Below are positions 7,820 to 15,934 of a stretch of 21,048 nucleotides of DNA, in pieces. This DNA is from CAZIPZ01 sp964541075 (GTDB lineage: Bacteria; Acidobacteriota; Terriglobia; 20CM-2-55-15): contig CAZIPZ010000049.1 of the NCBI GenBank assembly GCA_964541075.1, positions 1 to 21,048 of the forward strand, read 5' to 3'. The notes beneath the pieces are model-generated. The model saw only the letters and a list, made by a program, of their open reading frames with translations, did no database searches and had not been told where the DNA came from. The translations under genes were made by a program, and so were the position numbers. Every line of letters begins with the position of its first letter. Position 1 is the stretch's first letter.

Positions 7820-10800
7820 CTAGAAACTAATTCGGGCGTTTAAGACGACGATCCTTTCGCCGCTAGCGGTTGTGATACGGCCGAAGGTGTTGGAGTTGAT
7901 ATTCACGTCCGGATTTCCAAACTGCGGCGTGTTCAACAGATTGATCGCGTCCGCGCGCAGCTGCAATTCCCTACCCTCTTTAAATGAGAAAGTCTTTGTC
8001 AAGTTCACGTCAAAACGGAGGGAACCTGGTCCTTCCAAGTAGGTTTGTGAATATGAACCAATCGTTCCTGGTCTGGGATTGACCGCGATGACTCGCCCGG
8101 ATGAATCGGCAATAGCTTTCAGCATGCTTCTGGTGTTGAGAAGTTGGGATGCTGTGAGACCGGCAATTGAAGGATCAGGCGCCTGTCTAAGGCCGTCAAA
8201 ATATACAACTCCATCGCCAACGCGTTTCACTTCTCCTGCACTTTTGGGAAGCGGCCCGACTTGGGTCGGTGTGTTATCCAAATGCTGATTGAAGGAACTC
8301 ACCGGAGCATAGAAGCCGATCGGTTGACCTGAGAACACATTGAGGATGCCGCTAACTTTCCAGCCGTTCAGCAGTTGCGCCAGAATTCCGCTTGAGCCCG
8401 AAAAAAATCTGTTCCGGGGGCCGAACGGAAGTTCCCATGTACCGCTGTTGCGAATGACGTGCGTGCGATGGAAGGCGAGCAGCCGTTTGTCGATTCTCCG
8501 GTCCCGTCCGTTTCGATAGCTGTTCAGAATGTTCTCCGAATCGCCTTCCTCATCACCCAGCGTTCGGCTCCAGGTGTAGTTGCTTTGGAGGGAGAATCCG
8601 CTTGCGAGCCGATGATCGGCGTTAAGCTGCAGCGAGTGGTACGAGGAGTTCGAAAAGTTTCCTGTGAAGTTGGCTCCTCCAAACTGTGGATTTACGACGA
8701 TCCAGTTCTCGGGAAGCCCTGCCCAGCGCAGCAATCCTCCACGTTGGCCAAAAAGCGTCAGTGTGTTCAGAAAATTTGCAAACTCACCGACATTGTTGTT
8801 GGCCAAGGCTTCTCGCGTGCCTGAAAACGCGCGAAGGGAGGCGGATCCTGTGATTGTGCGTCCATTGACCGTCCCGAGGCCAAGATTGAAACCGCTGAAC
8901 AGGCGGTCGAACAGCGGTGCATCTCCACCCCTCTGCGTCACCAGAAAGGCGTCCAGAATTCCATTCTCAAAGATGTTAACTTCGTTGAGATTCACAGTGC
9001 GAAGAAGTTTTGTGCCCTTACTGCCGACGTAACGGACGTCGAGTGTAAATTTTCCAGGAAGCTGCCTTTGAATCGTCAGGTTCCAGTTCTGCACATAAGG
9101 CGTTCGCAGATTGTTGTCGAAAGCTCGCACTACCTGCGTTCGATCTGTGAGCGGCACGATTTCTAAAGGTTCAACCTCGGGAACCAGAGGCAAGCTGACC
9201 TGCGAAAGGCTTAGATAGCTATCCGACGTAAAAATGGTTTGCGTCTGCAAGCCGGGTTGATCACCCGCAACGATGTCTGTTAGCCGCAGGCCGGTCCGGG
9301 TGTAACTCATGCTGTAGCCCGCGCGTAGTACGGTCTGGTCCTTTCCGAAATACGGTATTGCCCAACTCATACCGATAACCGGCGCAAAGTTGTTCCAATC
9401 GTTTGCGTACAGATTGACATTGGGGTTTTGCGACTTGGGTCCGATCAGTTGCACCTGGGTGTAATTGCCGACATACCGGCCTGGCCGATACATGTCAGAC
9501 CATGAATTGCCTGAAACCCCGAACAAACCAGTCGACCCTCCAACGAGACCGGCTGCACGACCATTCGCATCCCAGGGCACACCGTAAAATTCATATCGCA
9601 GTCCGAGGTTCAGCGTGATCGTCGGCCGAAATTTGAAATCATCCTGAATGAAGAAGCTGAATTCTCGTTGCCGCCATGTTCTCTGCCTTGTTTCCCCGTT
9701 GAGAAAGGTCGGATTCGGACCCGACGAGGCGTTGAACGTCTGCACTACGGCCCCTACAGAGCCGCTGAGATCCATCAACAAATCCTGAGCGATGCCCTCA
9801 TTGGCTTCCAAACCAGGAATTTGGAAGCTGTTGACGCCGACGACGTCCGGTCCATCACCTAACCCAAACAGCACGCGAGGCATAACATTAAACGCAGTGA
9901 ATCCGTTTAAGCTGACAAGCCGCACATCTCCACCGAACTTCCACGAGTGCCTGCCGCGAAAGACCTGCATGGTATCCCCAAAGGTATAAAAAGGTGCGAT
10001 TCGCCCCTGTGGATCGTTATCCGACGGTATGGGATCAGCCACAAGACGAAAGACTGGAAGGTACGGTTGTCCGCTAGCAGTTGGAAGCATTGCACGACCT
10101 CCCGGCAGTTCCCACGGAGCGCTAAAGCGGTACCGTACTCGCTGAGCCCCGGCGAAAAATTCATTGGACATCGTCGACGCCAGATTGGAGTTTGCTCTGA
10201 ACGAAGAGTACGTCCCTTGCACGCTGCCTGAACCGCCAGGAGAATTCGGAAAGGGACGCGGCATGAAATTGTCGAGCAGATCGACGTCCAGATTGACCAA
10301 ATCAAGACTGAGCCGGTTGCGTCTGTTCACCGTATGGTCGATTCTTCCGAAATACTGGGTTAGATCGGAGCTGGCCTTGCGCCTCCATGTATGCCCGGCA
10401 ACGTTAAGCCCATCCCCGAAGCGAAAGTCATTGGGAAGCGGCATCAGGTTCAAAAGCCGCCGGATTGTTCCTGTGGAATCGAACCCAAGGCGGTTCGGAT
10501 CGAGTCCGAAAAGGTTTACTGATTGAAGATCTCCTGTAGCGCCGGCAGGCCTCACTGGCCTGCCCGAAGCATCAACTGTAGGGATTGCGCCGTTCGCATT
10601 TGCATTCTCAACGCCCGGAAAAAATCTAAAAACACCTTGTCGCGCTGAGTCCGTGTACGTAAGTGCAGTCACCGGCGCCGCGCTTCTCTCGCGAATGGTT
10701 TCATAAAGAAAATAGAAAAATGTGCGGTTTTGCTTTATTGGACCGCCAAGCCGGCCGCCGAATTGATTCAGCACCAACCCGTTCCGCGGTATGCCTTGCT

Positions 10801-11578
10801 GGTTGTTGAACCAGTTGTTTGCATTCAGCGCTGAATTGCTATGGAATTCGAAAATGCTGCCGTGGAACTCATTTGTCCCCGAACGAAGCGAAGCCTGGAC
10901 TTGCGCCGAGCCGCGTCCCAGTTGCGCGTCTACAGGTGACGTGATGAGACGGACTTCCTCCACCATGTCAATACTGGGCAGTATGAGGGACCTGATTCCG
11001 GTGTCGAGCGACTGATCTCCCACGCTAACGCCATCGATCGTAACGTTCACCGCGCCCGTTCGCGAACCGCCAACGTTGTCGCCAAACAGACCAGGCTGCG
11101 TCAAAACAAGCCCGAGAGCATCCCGGTCGGGAAGCGGCAGATCCGTGACTCGCTGATCGTTGATAACCGCGCCGACGGACGCAGTACCAGTCAACAACGC
11201 CGGTTCGAGCGGCTCGACCACGTTCACAGCTTCTGCATTAGCTAACAACACCAGAGAGAAATTGATGTCGATGCGCGCGCCTACTTCGAGTGTGACGTCG
11301 TTTAATTCGTACATGCGGAAGTTCCGCGCCTCCGCCTTCAGCTGATAGAGACCTGGCTGAAGGCTGGCAAATACGTAGACTCCCGCATCATTCGTAGTTA
11401 CGGTCGTTAACACGCCCGTCTTTACGTTCAGCGCTGTCACCTGAGCATTAGGAATGACTGCGCCGTCAGGGTCCAAGACCGACCCCGACAGGATCACGTT
11501 TGTGCCTTGCGCCAAACCGGACACGGCTGCGCTGATGAGATAACAAAGAAGTGCAACCACCACGAAACGAGGCATCAT
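7820..11578 (-). CDS. Oar-like TonB-dependent receptor with carboxypeptidase-regulatory domain
   Basis: An outer-membrane transporter-like protein of 1252 residues. MMPRFVVVALLCYLISAAVSGLAQ is a signal peptide. It is followed by a CarboxypepD_reg-like beta-sandwich (about 28-105; GSVLDPDGAVIPNAQVTALN and the PGLYQLKAEA strand), a plug-like region (about 115-240) and a long beta-barrel rich in aromatic alternating strands that ends in a terminal phenylalanine (LNARISF), as BamA substrates do. Length and order fit the large Oar-type receptors that are expanded in Acidobacteria; their substrates are mostly unknown and may be oligosaccharides, peptides or proteins. The start at 11578 is supported by AAGGAG at 11593-11588, nine bases upstream. 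A longer in-frame reading to 11758 would bury the signal peptide and is rejected. The gene is divergent from a DUF5916 protein and convergent with the M1 peptidase, suggesting an envelope or uptake function. Confidence 0.93.
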   Translation of the reverse strand: MMPRFVVVALLCYLISAAVSGLAQGTNVILSGSVLDPDGAVIPNAQVTALNVKTGVLTTVTTNDAGVYVFASLQPGLYQLKAEARNFRMYELNDVTLEVGARIDINFSLVLLANAEAVNVVEPLEPALLTGTASVGAVINDQRVTDLPLPDRDALGLVLTQPGLFGDNVGGSRTGAVNVTIDGVSVGDQSLDTGIRSLILPSIDMVEEVRLITSPVDAQLGRGSAQVQASLRSGTNEFHGSIFEFHSNSALNANNWFNNQQGIPRNGLVLNQFGGRLGGPIKQNRTFFYFLYETIRERSAAPVTALTYTDSARQGVFRFFPGVENANANGAIPTVDASGRPVRPAGATGDLQSVNLFGLDPNRLGFDSTGTIRRLLNLMPLPNDFRFGDGLNVAGHTWRRKASSDLTQYFGRIDHTVNRRNRLSLDLVNLDVDLLDNFMPRPFPNSPGGSGSVQGTYSSFRANSNLASTMSNEFFAGAQRVRYRFSAPWELPGGRAMLPTASGQPYLPVFRLVADPIPSDNDPQGRIAPFYTFGDTMQVFRGRHSWKFGGDVRLVSLNGFTAFNVMPRVLFGLGDGPDVVGVNSFQIPGLEANEGIAQDLLMDLSGSVGAVVQTFNASSGPNPTFLNGETRQRTWRQREFSFFIQDDFKFRPTITLNLGLRYEFYGVPWDANGRAAGLVGGSTGLFGVSGNSWSDMYRPGRYVGNYTQVQLIGPKSQNPNVNLYANDWNNFAPVIGMSWAIPYFGKDQTVLRAGYSMSYTRTGLRLTDIVAGDQPGLQTQTIFTSDSYLSLSQVSLPLVPEVEPLEIVPLTDRTQVVRAFDNNLRTPYVQNWNLTIQRQLPGKFTLDVRYVGSKGTKLLRTVNLNEVNIFENGILDAFLVTQRGGDAPLFDRLFSGFNLGLGTVNGRTITGSASLRAFSGTREALANNNVGEFANFLNTLTLFGQRGGLLRWAGLPENWIVVNPQFGGANFTGNFSNSSYHSLQLNADHRLASGFSLQSNYTWSRTLGDEEGDSENILNSYRNGRDRRIDKRLLAFHRTHVIRNSGTWELPFGPRNRFFSGSSGILAQLLNGWKVSGILNVFSGQPIGFYAPVSSFNQHLDNTPTQVGPLPKSAGEVKRVGDGVVYFDGLRQAPDPSIAGLTASQLLNTRSMLKAIADSSGRVIAVNPRPGTIGSYSQTYLEGPGSLRFDVNLTKTFSFKEGRELQLRADAINLLNTPQFGNPDVNINSNTFGRITTASGERIVVLNARISF

Positions 11579-11882
11579 CCTGAATCTCTCCTTGGAACAC
11601 GGATTATCCACCGGGAACATGCGATCTGCGCACAAGAAACGCTGAATAACAGCTGCAGCTTTAAACGGAAAAGTTCTCTCGGATAGGAAATTGATCGAGA
11701 GATCCGACTTCAGGCGGCCGGAATACGACTCTTTACGGACGACTGGGACTCCACCCAATGCTGCAAATTTGTTTATGCTGTTGCGTTCTTGTCAACTGTA
11801 CATCTGTGGAGTCGCTGGATGGCGACGACGGGAGAACCCTCCCACTGAAATCTGTTTACCTCGCACCCTTTCTGCGCATAGG
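11579..11882. promoter_or_regulatory. Divergent intergenic region between TonB receptor and DUF5916 gene
   Basis: This 304-bp stretch must hold promoters for both flanking genes. On the minus strand a perfect TTGACA (11795-11790) is followed by an A/T-rich segment (about 11776-11765: ATAAACAAATTT), a possible sigma-70 promoter for the receptor with a 5' leader of about 180 nt. The -10 match is poor at standard spacing. On the plus strand I see no convincing promoter. No gene is supported here; reading frames that extend both flanking genes into it lie outside their signal peptides. Confidence 0.3.
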
Positions 11883-14129
11883 ATGCGTTTCATCAAACAA
11901 ATGAAGGCTACATTTTTAGCAGTCCTAACCTTTCTTTCCATTTCACTGCCGGTCGTTCAGGGTAAAGAGATCGACTACACGACAGCGCACCTCGAACGAC
12001 GTATGCCGGCAATTAAAATTACGGGTGAGATCAAAATTGACGGATCCCTGGATGAACCAGAGTGGCAAAAGGCCGCAATAGCAACGGATTTCATACAGAA
12101 AGAACCGGCGCAAGGCGAGCCATCGACTGAAAAGACGATTGTTCGAGTGATGTATGACTCCAAGTCCCTATACATAGGAGCGATGGTCTACGATCGTGAA
12201 CCACAAAAACTCGTGGTGAACGACATTAAGAAGGATTACACGTCCACTGAGAGCGATGCGTTTGGCATTGCACTGGATACGTTTCATGACGGACGCAACG
12301 GATTCCAGTTCGTAACAAGCCCTCGCGGCGGCAAATGGGACGCTCAAATATTCAATGAGAGTGTTCTGGAGGCAAACTGGGATGGCGTCTGGTATGTCAA
12401 GACTCGGATCCTTGATGACGGATGGGTTGCCGAAATCGAAATACCTTTCAAGACGCTGAAGTTTTCGAATGCATCAACTCAGACGTGGGGGATGAATTTT
12501 CTCAGAAGAATTCGTCGTCGGAACGAAGATACTCATTGGTCGCCGATGCCCAGAATATATGCGATGCATCAGAGGCTGTCCCTCGCGGGGACTCTGGAAA
12601 ACCTGGAAGGGATCAAACCCGCTTCTAATATTCGATTGAAGCCGTACGTTCTTTCCAGTTACGGACAGTTCAACGAAGCAACGCGCACTCGCCACGACTG
12701 GAGCCGGGATGCCGGATTGGATGTTAAGTACGGCATCGGTTCCGCTTTGACTCTCGATGCCACCCTGAACACGGATTTCGCACAAGTTGAGGCGGACGAG
12801 CAGCAGGTTAATCTCACGCGGTTCAGCCTCTTCTTTCCGGAAAAGCGAGAGTTTTTCGTCGAGAACAATGGAATTTTCACTTTTGGAACTCGGGAGGTCA
12901 TCGGACGCGGCGCTTCAATAGGCGCCACCAGCGGGAGGCAGTCCGGCGGGCAAGGCGGTCGGGAGGACCTGATCTTTTTCTTCAGCCGGCAAATCGGCAT
13001 CAGCTCAGATGGTCAAGAGATTCCGCTATACGGAGGCGCTCGTCTCACCGGACGCACCGGCCCATGGTCGTTAGGGTTGTTGAACATTCAAACACGAAAG
13101 GCATTTTCCACCCCATCGACCAATTTCACCGTTGCGCGTGTCCGGCGCAACGTCCTGGCCGCGTCACAGATCGGAGGAATTTTCATCAACAAGAAGGAGC
13201 ACGCCACCGGACGCTTCAACCGGGGATACGGCGCCGACGCCAACTTAAGGTTCGGCTCATCGACATACGTCAGCACCTTCTACGCAAAGACGGATTCTCC
13301 GGAAATCCATTCACAAAACGATTCGTACCGTTTTGCATTCGCATACAACGATCGAGTCTGGGATTTGCGAAGTGTCTATACCGACATCGCTAACAACTTT
13401 GATGCGCAAGTCGGATTTGTTCCGCGAAAAGGCATTAAAAATTGGTCGAATTATTTCGGAATCAAAATGCGACCGGCGTGGCGGCCTCGCTGGGTTCGAG
13501 AAATCACTCCAAGCATCGCGCCCGAAATGTTTTGGTCTCAAGCCAACCGGCTGGAAACAAGGTACATGGATGGCGGCGTCACGATCAGTCTTCAGGACGG
13601 CGGCTCAATTGATGCGGGACGGAATGCGAGCTTCGAACGTCTCTTCAATCCATTTCGGATCCAGAGCGGCGTTCGAATTCCGGCAGGCGATTATTGGTTC
13701 AATGATTATTTTGTCGGATACAACGCGAGCCGTGCCGCAAAGATGGGACTGAACCTGCGATATCAAACCGGAGACTTTTATTCAGGCGAAAGAGATTCGT
13801 ATACGCTTGGCGCGACACTGCGCTTGAACTATCACCTGACCGCCTCAGCGAATTTCACAAGAAACGATGTGCGTCTTCCCCAAGCCAACTTCAATACGGA
13901 TCTTTTGGCGCTTCGATTCAATTACGCCTTTACGACAGCCGTGTTCCTGAATGCCCTCGTCCAGCGCAACACCGACGCACGTCAGTGGAGTTCCAACATT
14001 CGCTTCAACATTATTCATCGCCCTCTAAGCGACTTTTTTCTTGTTTACAACGAACGGCGAGACACAGGCTCGGGCAAGCTCATTGATCGAGCCTTGATCG
14101 GGAAGTTTACTTATATGATTGAGCGATAA
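11883..14129 (+). CDS. DUF5916 outer-membrane protein with CBM9-like N-terminal domain
   Basis: A 748-residue exported protein. MRFIKQMKATFLAVLTFLSI plus the following residues to VQG form a signal peptide. Residues about 40-220 form a CBM9-like beta-sandwich (KIDGSLDEPEWQKA, then VRVMYDSKSLYIGAMVYD), and the rest is the DUF5916 domain with its hallmark segment near 298-330 (DFAQVEADEQQVNLTRFSLF, then FFPEKREFFVENN). The C-terminal half has alternating aromatic strands typical of an outer-membrane barrel. The biochemical function of the family is unknown; CBM9 domains bind sugars, so envelope glycan handling is possible but unproven. The start at 11883 is chosen because it begins the signal peptide; an ATG at 11901 is an alternative, and neither has a strong Shine-Dalgarno. 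It is divergent from the TonB receptor and ends 12 bp from the convergent rpsA stop. Confidence 0.9.
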   Translation: MRFIKQMKATFLAVLTFLSISLPVVQGKEIDYTTAHLERRMPAIKITGEIKIDGSLDEPEWQKAAIATDFIQKEPAQGEPSTEKTIVRVMYDSKSLYIGAMVYDREPQKLVVNDIKKDYTSTESDAFGIALDTFHDGRNGFQFVTSPRGGKWDAQIFNESVLEANWDGVWYVKTRILDDGWVAEIEIPFKTLKFSNASTQTWGMNFLRRIRRRNEDTHWSPMPRIYAMHQRLSLAGTLENLEGIKPASNIRLKPYVLSSYGQFNEATRTRHDWSRDAGLDVKYGIGSALTLDATLNTDFAQVEADEQQVNLTRFSLFFPEKREFFVENNGIFTFGTREVIGRGASIGATSGRQSGGQGGREDLIFFFSRQIGISSDGQEIPLYGGARLTGRTGPWSLGLLNIQTRKAFSTPSTNFTVARVRRNVLAASQIGGIFINKKEHATGRFNRGYGADANLRFGSSTYVSTFYAKTDSPEIHSQNDSYRFAFAYNDRVWDLRSVYTDIANNFDAQVGFVPRKGIKNWSNYFGIKMRPAWRPRWVREITPSIAPEMFWSQANRLETRYMDGGVTISLQDGGSIDAGRNASFERLFNPFRIQSGVRIPAGDYWFNDYFVGYNASRAAKMGLNLRYQTGDFYSGERDSYTLGATLRLNYHLTASANFTRNDVRLPQANFNTDLLALRFNYAFTTAVFLNALVQRNTDARQWSSNIRFNIIHRPLSDFFLVYNERRDTGSGKLIDRALIGKFTYMIER

Positions 14130-14141
14130 ATGGGCCTTTCG

Positions 14142-15848
14142 CTACGCAGGAGTGAGTTCGATCCTTTTGGTTGAAGGATCCAGCGCTTTAATCGTAAAAG
14201 AGCGCACCTCTCCGATACGATAGGGCTCAACATTCGCCGCCGGCCTCAGACCGCCCCTCCACGCAGCGGCCAACTGCGCCGCCAAGGACCCGCCCGCCTC
14301 GGAGGCTGAGGCGTCGGCAGGAACATCTCCGATGACGCATATACCCTCGACGCCGTCGTCGAGTTGCACGGTCACCTCGTTTCCTTGGACGTCCAACACG
14401 CGGCCGCTTACTCGGTCACCAATCGAGGCCTCCCCAACGAACCGATCAGCGGAAGTCGCCTCGAGTTGTTTGAGCCCTAGCTTCAAACGTTTCGTTTCCG
14501 GATCCGCGGACAAGACTACAGCGCGCACCGTTTGACCGACCTTCACAACTTCGCTAGGGTGTTCGATGCGTTTCTCACTAGTGAACTCGGAAATATGCAC
14601 CAATCCATCGATTCCTTGTTCCACTTCCACGAACGCCCCAAACTTCGCCAGGCGAGTGACCTTGCCTTCGATGACCTTCCCCTGTGGATAACGTTCCTTG
14701 ATCGTATCCCAAGGATTGCCCAAAACCTGCTTGAGCCCAAGACTGAGGCGCGAAGCCTCCTTGTCCACCTTCAGGACAACTGCTTCAACGCGTTCCCCTT
14801 TTTTGAGAACATCACTAGGACGATGGATGCGTTTGGTCCATGACATCTCGGACACATGGATCATTCCTTCAACGCCGGGCAAAACTTCCACAAATGCCCC
14901 AAAATCTGTCAATCTCGTAACCTCGCCGGAAACCCGATCCCCAGGATTCAGCTTTGCAACAGCTTCCTTCCACGGGTCAGGAGACATCTGCTTCAGGCCA
15001 AGCGAAATCTTTCTGGCCTGCTTGTCCACTTTAAGTACTTTAAGGTCAAGCACGTCACCGACAGAGAGTTCTGTCGAGGGATCGGTCACACGCGACCAAG
15101 AGATGTCACCGACATGAAGGAGGCCATCAACTCCGCCAATATCGACAAATGCGCCGTAACCTGCAAGTGAGCGCACAGTGCCGCGCACCGTCGCACCTTC
15201 CTCGAGGCCCGCAATGGTGTTCTGTCGCACCTGATTCGCTTCCTCTTCCATGACCGACCGTCGGTCCACAACAACGTCTTCGTTGTCGACATCCAGCTTG
15301 ATGATCCGGCAGCGAATTTCCTGACCAACCAGTTTTTCCATTTCTTCCGCACCACGCACTCCGCTACGCGAAGCCGGCATGAACGCACGGGCGCCCACAT
15401 CCACAGTGAGACCGCCCTTCACGCATGCGGTAACCCGGCCGGCAATGATCTGCTTCTCGTCGAACGCGCGCTTCAGGCCGTCCCAGTCCCGCGGCCGCGG
15501 GCCAACAACGCGCGACAGTGTCGCCATCCCATCCTTGTTATAGCCGGTCACCGCTACATCAAACGTGTCGCCGCGTTTGACGCTCAATTTGCCTTCATCA
15601 TCCAGTAGGTCGGCGGATGGAATCATGCCTTCAGACTTTGCGCCATAGTCAACGAGGATAAAATCATCGGCAACACCCACGACAACGCCGCGAAGCGTCG
15701 ATGCTGGAGGCCTATTCCTGCCCTTTCCCTTAGCCGGCCCACCAGATTTCGTCCGGGCCTTGCGAATTGACTTTTCAAATTCGGCCAGAATGTCGGCAAA
15801 TGACGCGTCTGCCGATTCTTCGCCCTGTTCTCGAGGATCATTCTGCAT
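14142..15848 (-). CDS. rpsA: 30S ribosomal protein S1
   Basis: A 568-residue protein with six S1 (OB-fold) RNA-binding domains, close to the length of E. coli S1. Approximate positions are 52-115, 134-198, 218-288, 302-375, 389-462 and 475-567. Domains 3-5 carry the classic GAFV-E/D-I/V and GLLH/GMIH/GLVH-V/I-S/G signatures. Domain 1-2 divergence is typical of the ribosome-binding half. The N-terminus has a 50-residue tail with an acidic start and a Lys/Arg/Gly linker. Domain 6 is interrupted by an Ala-rich insert at about 510-540. S1 brings mRNA to the 30S subunit, especially messages with weak Shine-Dalgarno sequences. AGGTGA lies 14 nt before the ATG, too far for good use, so initiation on this gene may itself be unusual. 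It lies 85 bp downstream of the toxin-like gene and is likely transcribed separately. Confidence 0.94.
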   Translation of the reverse strand: MQNDPREQGEESADASFADILAEFEKSIRKARTKSGGPAKGKGRNRPPASTLRGVVVGVADDFILVDYGAKSEGMIPSADLLDDEGKLSVKRGDTFDVAVTGYNKDGMATLSRVVGPRPRDWDGLKRAFDEKQIIAGRVTACVKGGLTVDVGARAFMPASRSGVRGAEEMEKLVGQEIRCRIIKLDVDNEDVVVDRRSVMEEEANQVRQNTIAGLEEGATVRGTVRSLAGYGAFVDIGGVDGLLHVGDISWSRVTDPSTELSVGDVLDLKVLKVDKQARKISLGLKQMSPDPWKEAVAKLNPGDRVSGEVTRLTDFGAFVEVLPGVEGMIHVSEMSWTKRIHRPSDVLKKGERVEAVVLKVDKEASRLSLGLKQVLGNPWDTIKERYPQGKVIEGKVTRLAKFGAFVEVEQGIDGLVHISEFTSEKRIEHPSEVVKVGQTVRAVVLSADPETKRLKLGLKQLEATSADRFVGEASIGDRVSGRVLDVQGNEVTVQLDDGVEGICVIGDVPADASASEAGGSLAAQLAAAWRGGLRPAANVEPYRIGEVRSFTIKALDPSTKRIELTPA

Positions 15849-15856
15849 GGTTTAGT

Positions 15857-15862
15857 ACTATA
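15857..15862 (-). promoter_or_regulatory. rpsA: Candidate -10 box of rpsA
   Basis: On the minus strand this reads TATAGT (five of six to TATAAT), ending 8 nt before the rpsA ATG. The hexamer at 17-bp spacing (GGCACA) matches TTGACA at only three positions. If used, transcription would begin within a base or two of the start codon and give a leaderless mRNA. Evidence is weak. Confidence 0.2.
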
Positions 15863-15912
15863 TCACCTGAACTTCACAATGTGCCGACCGGAAACTGAAA
15901 GCGCAAACATCA

Positions 15913-15934
15913 CCCCTGTGGGGCGAAGCTCGCC
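15913..15934 (-). terminator. Two small overlapping hairpins after the toxin-like gene
   Basis: Immediately after the stop of the DUF4157 gene the minus transcript can form GGCGA-GCU-UCGCC (15934-15922) or the overlapping CCCC-ACA-GGGG (15923-15913), which exclude each other. Both are short and no U-tract follows, so termination here is only a possibility. The position between two same-strand genes of unrelated function makes some transcript end likely. Confidence 0.25.

Noticed and set aside
11579..11758. 60-residue N-terminal extension of the TonB receptor
   Set aside because: It would hide the signal peptide, and a good AAGGAG site supports the internal ATG at 11578.
14542..15212. Repeated DNA blocks inside rpsA as a tandem repeat element
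   Set aside because: The similarity is explained by homologous S1 domains 3-5 of the protein.
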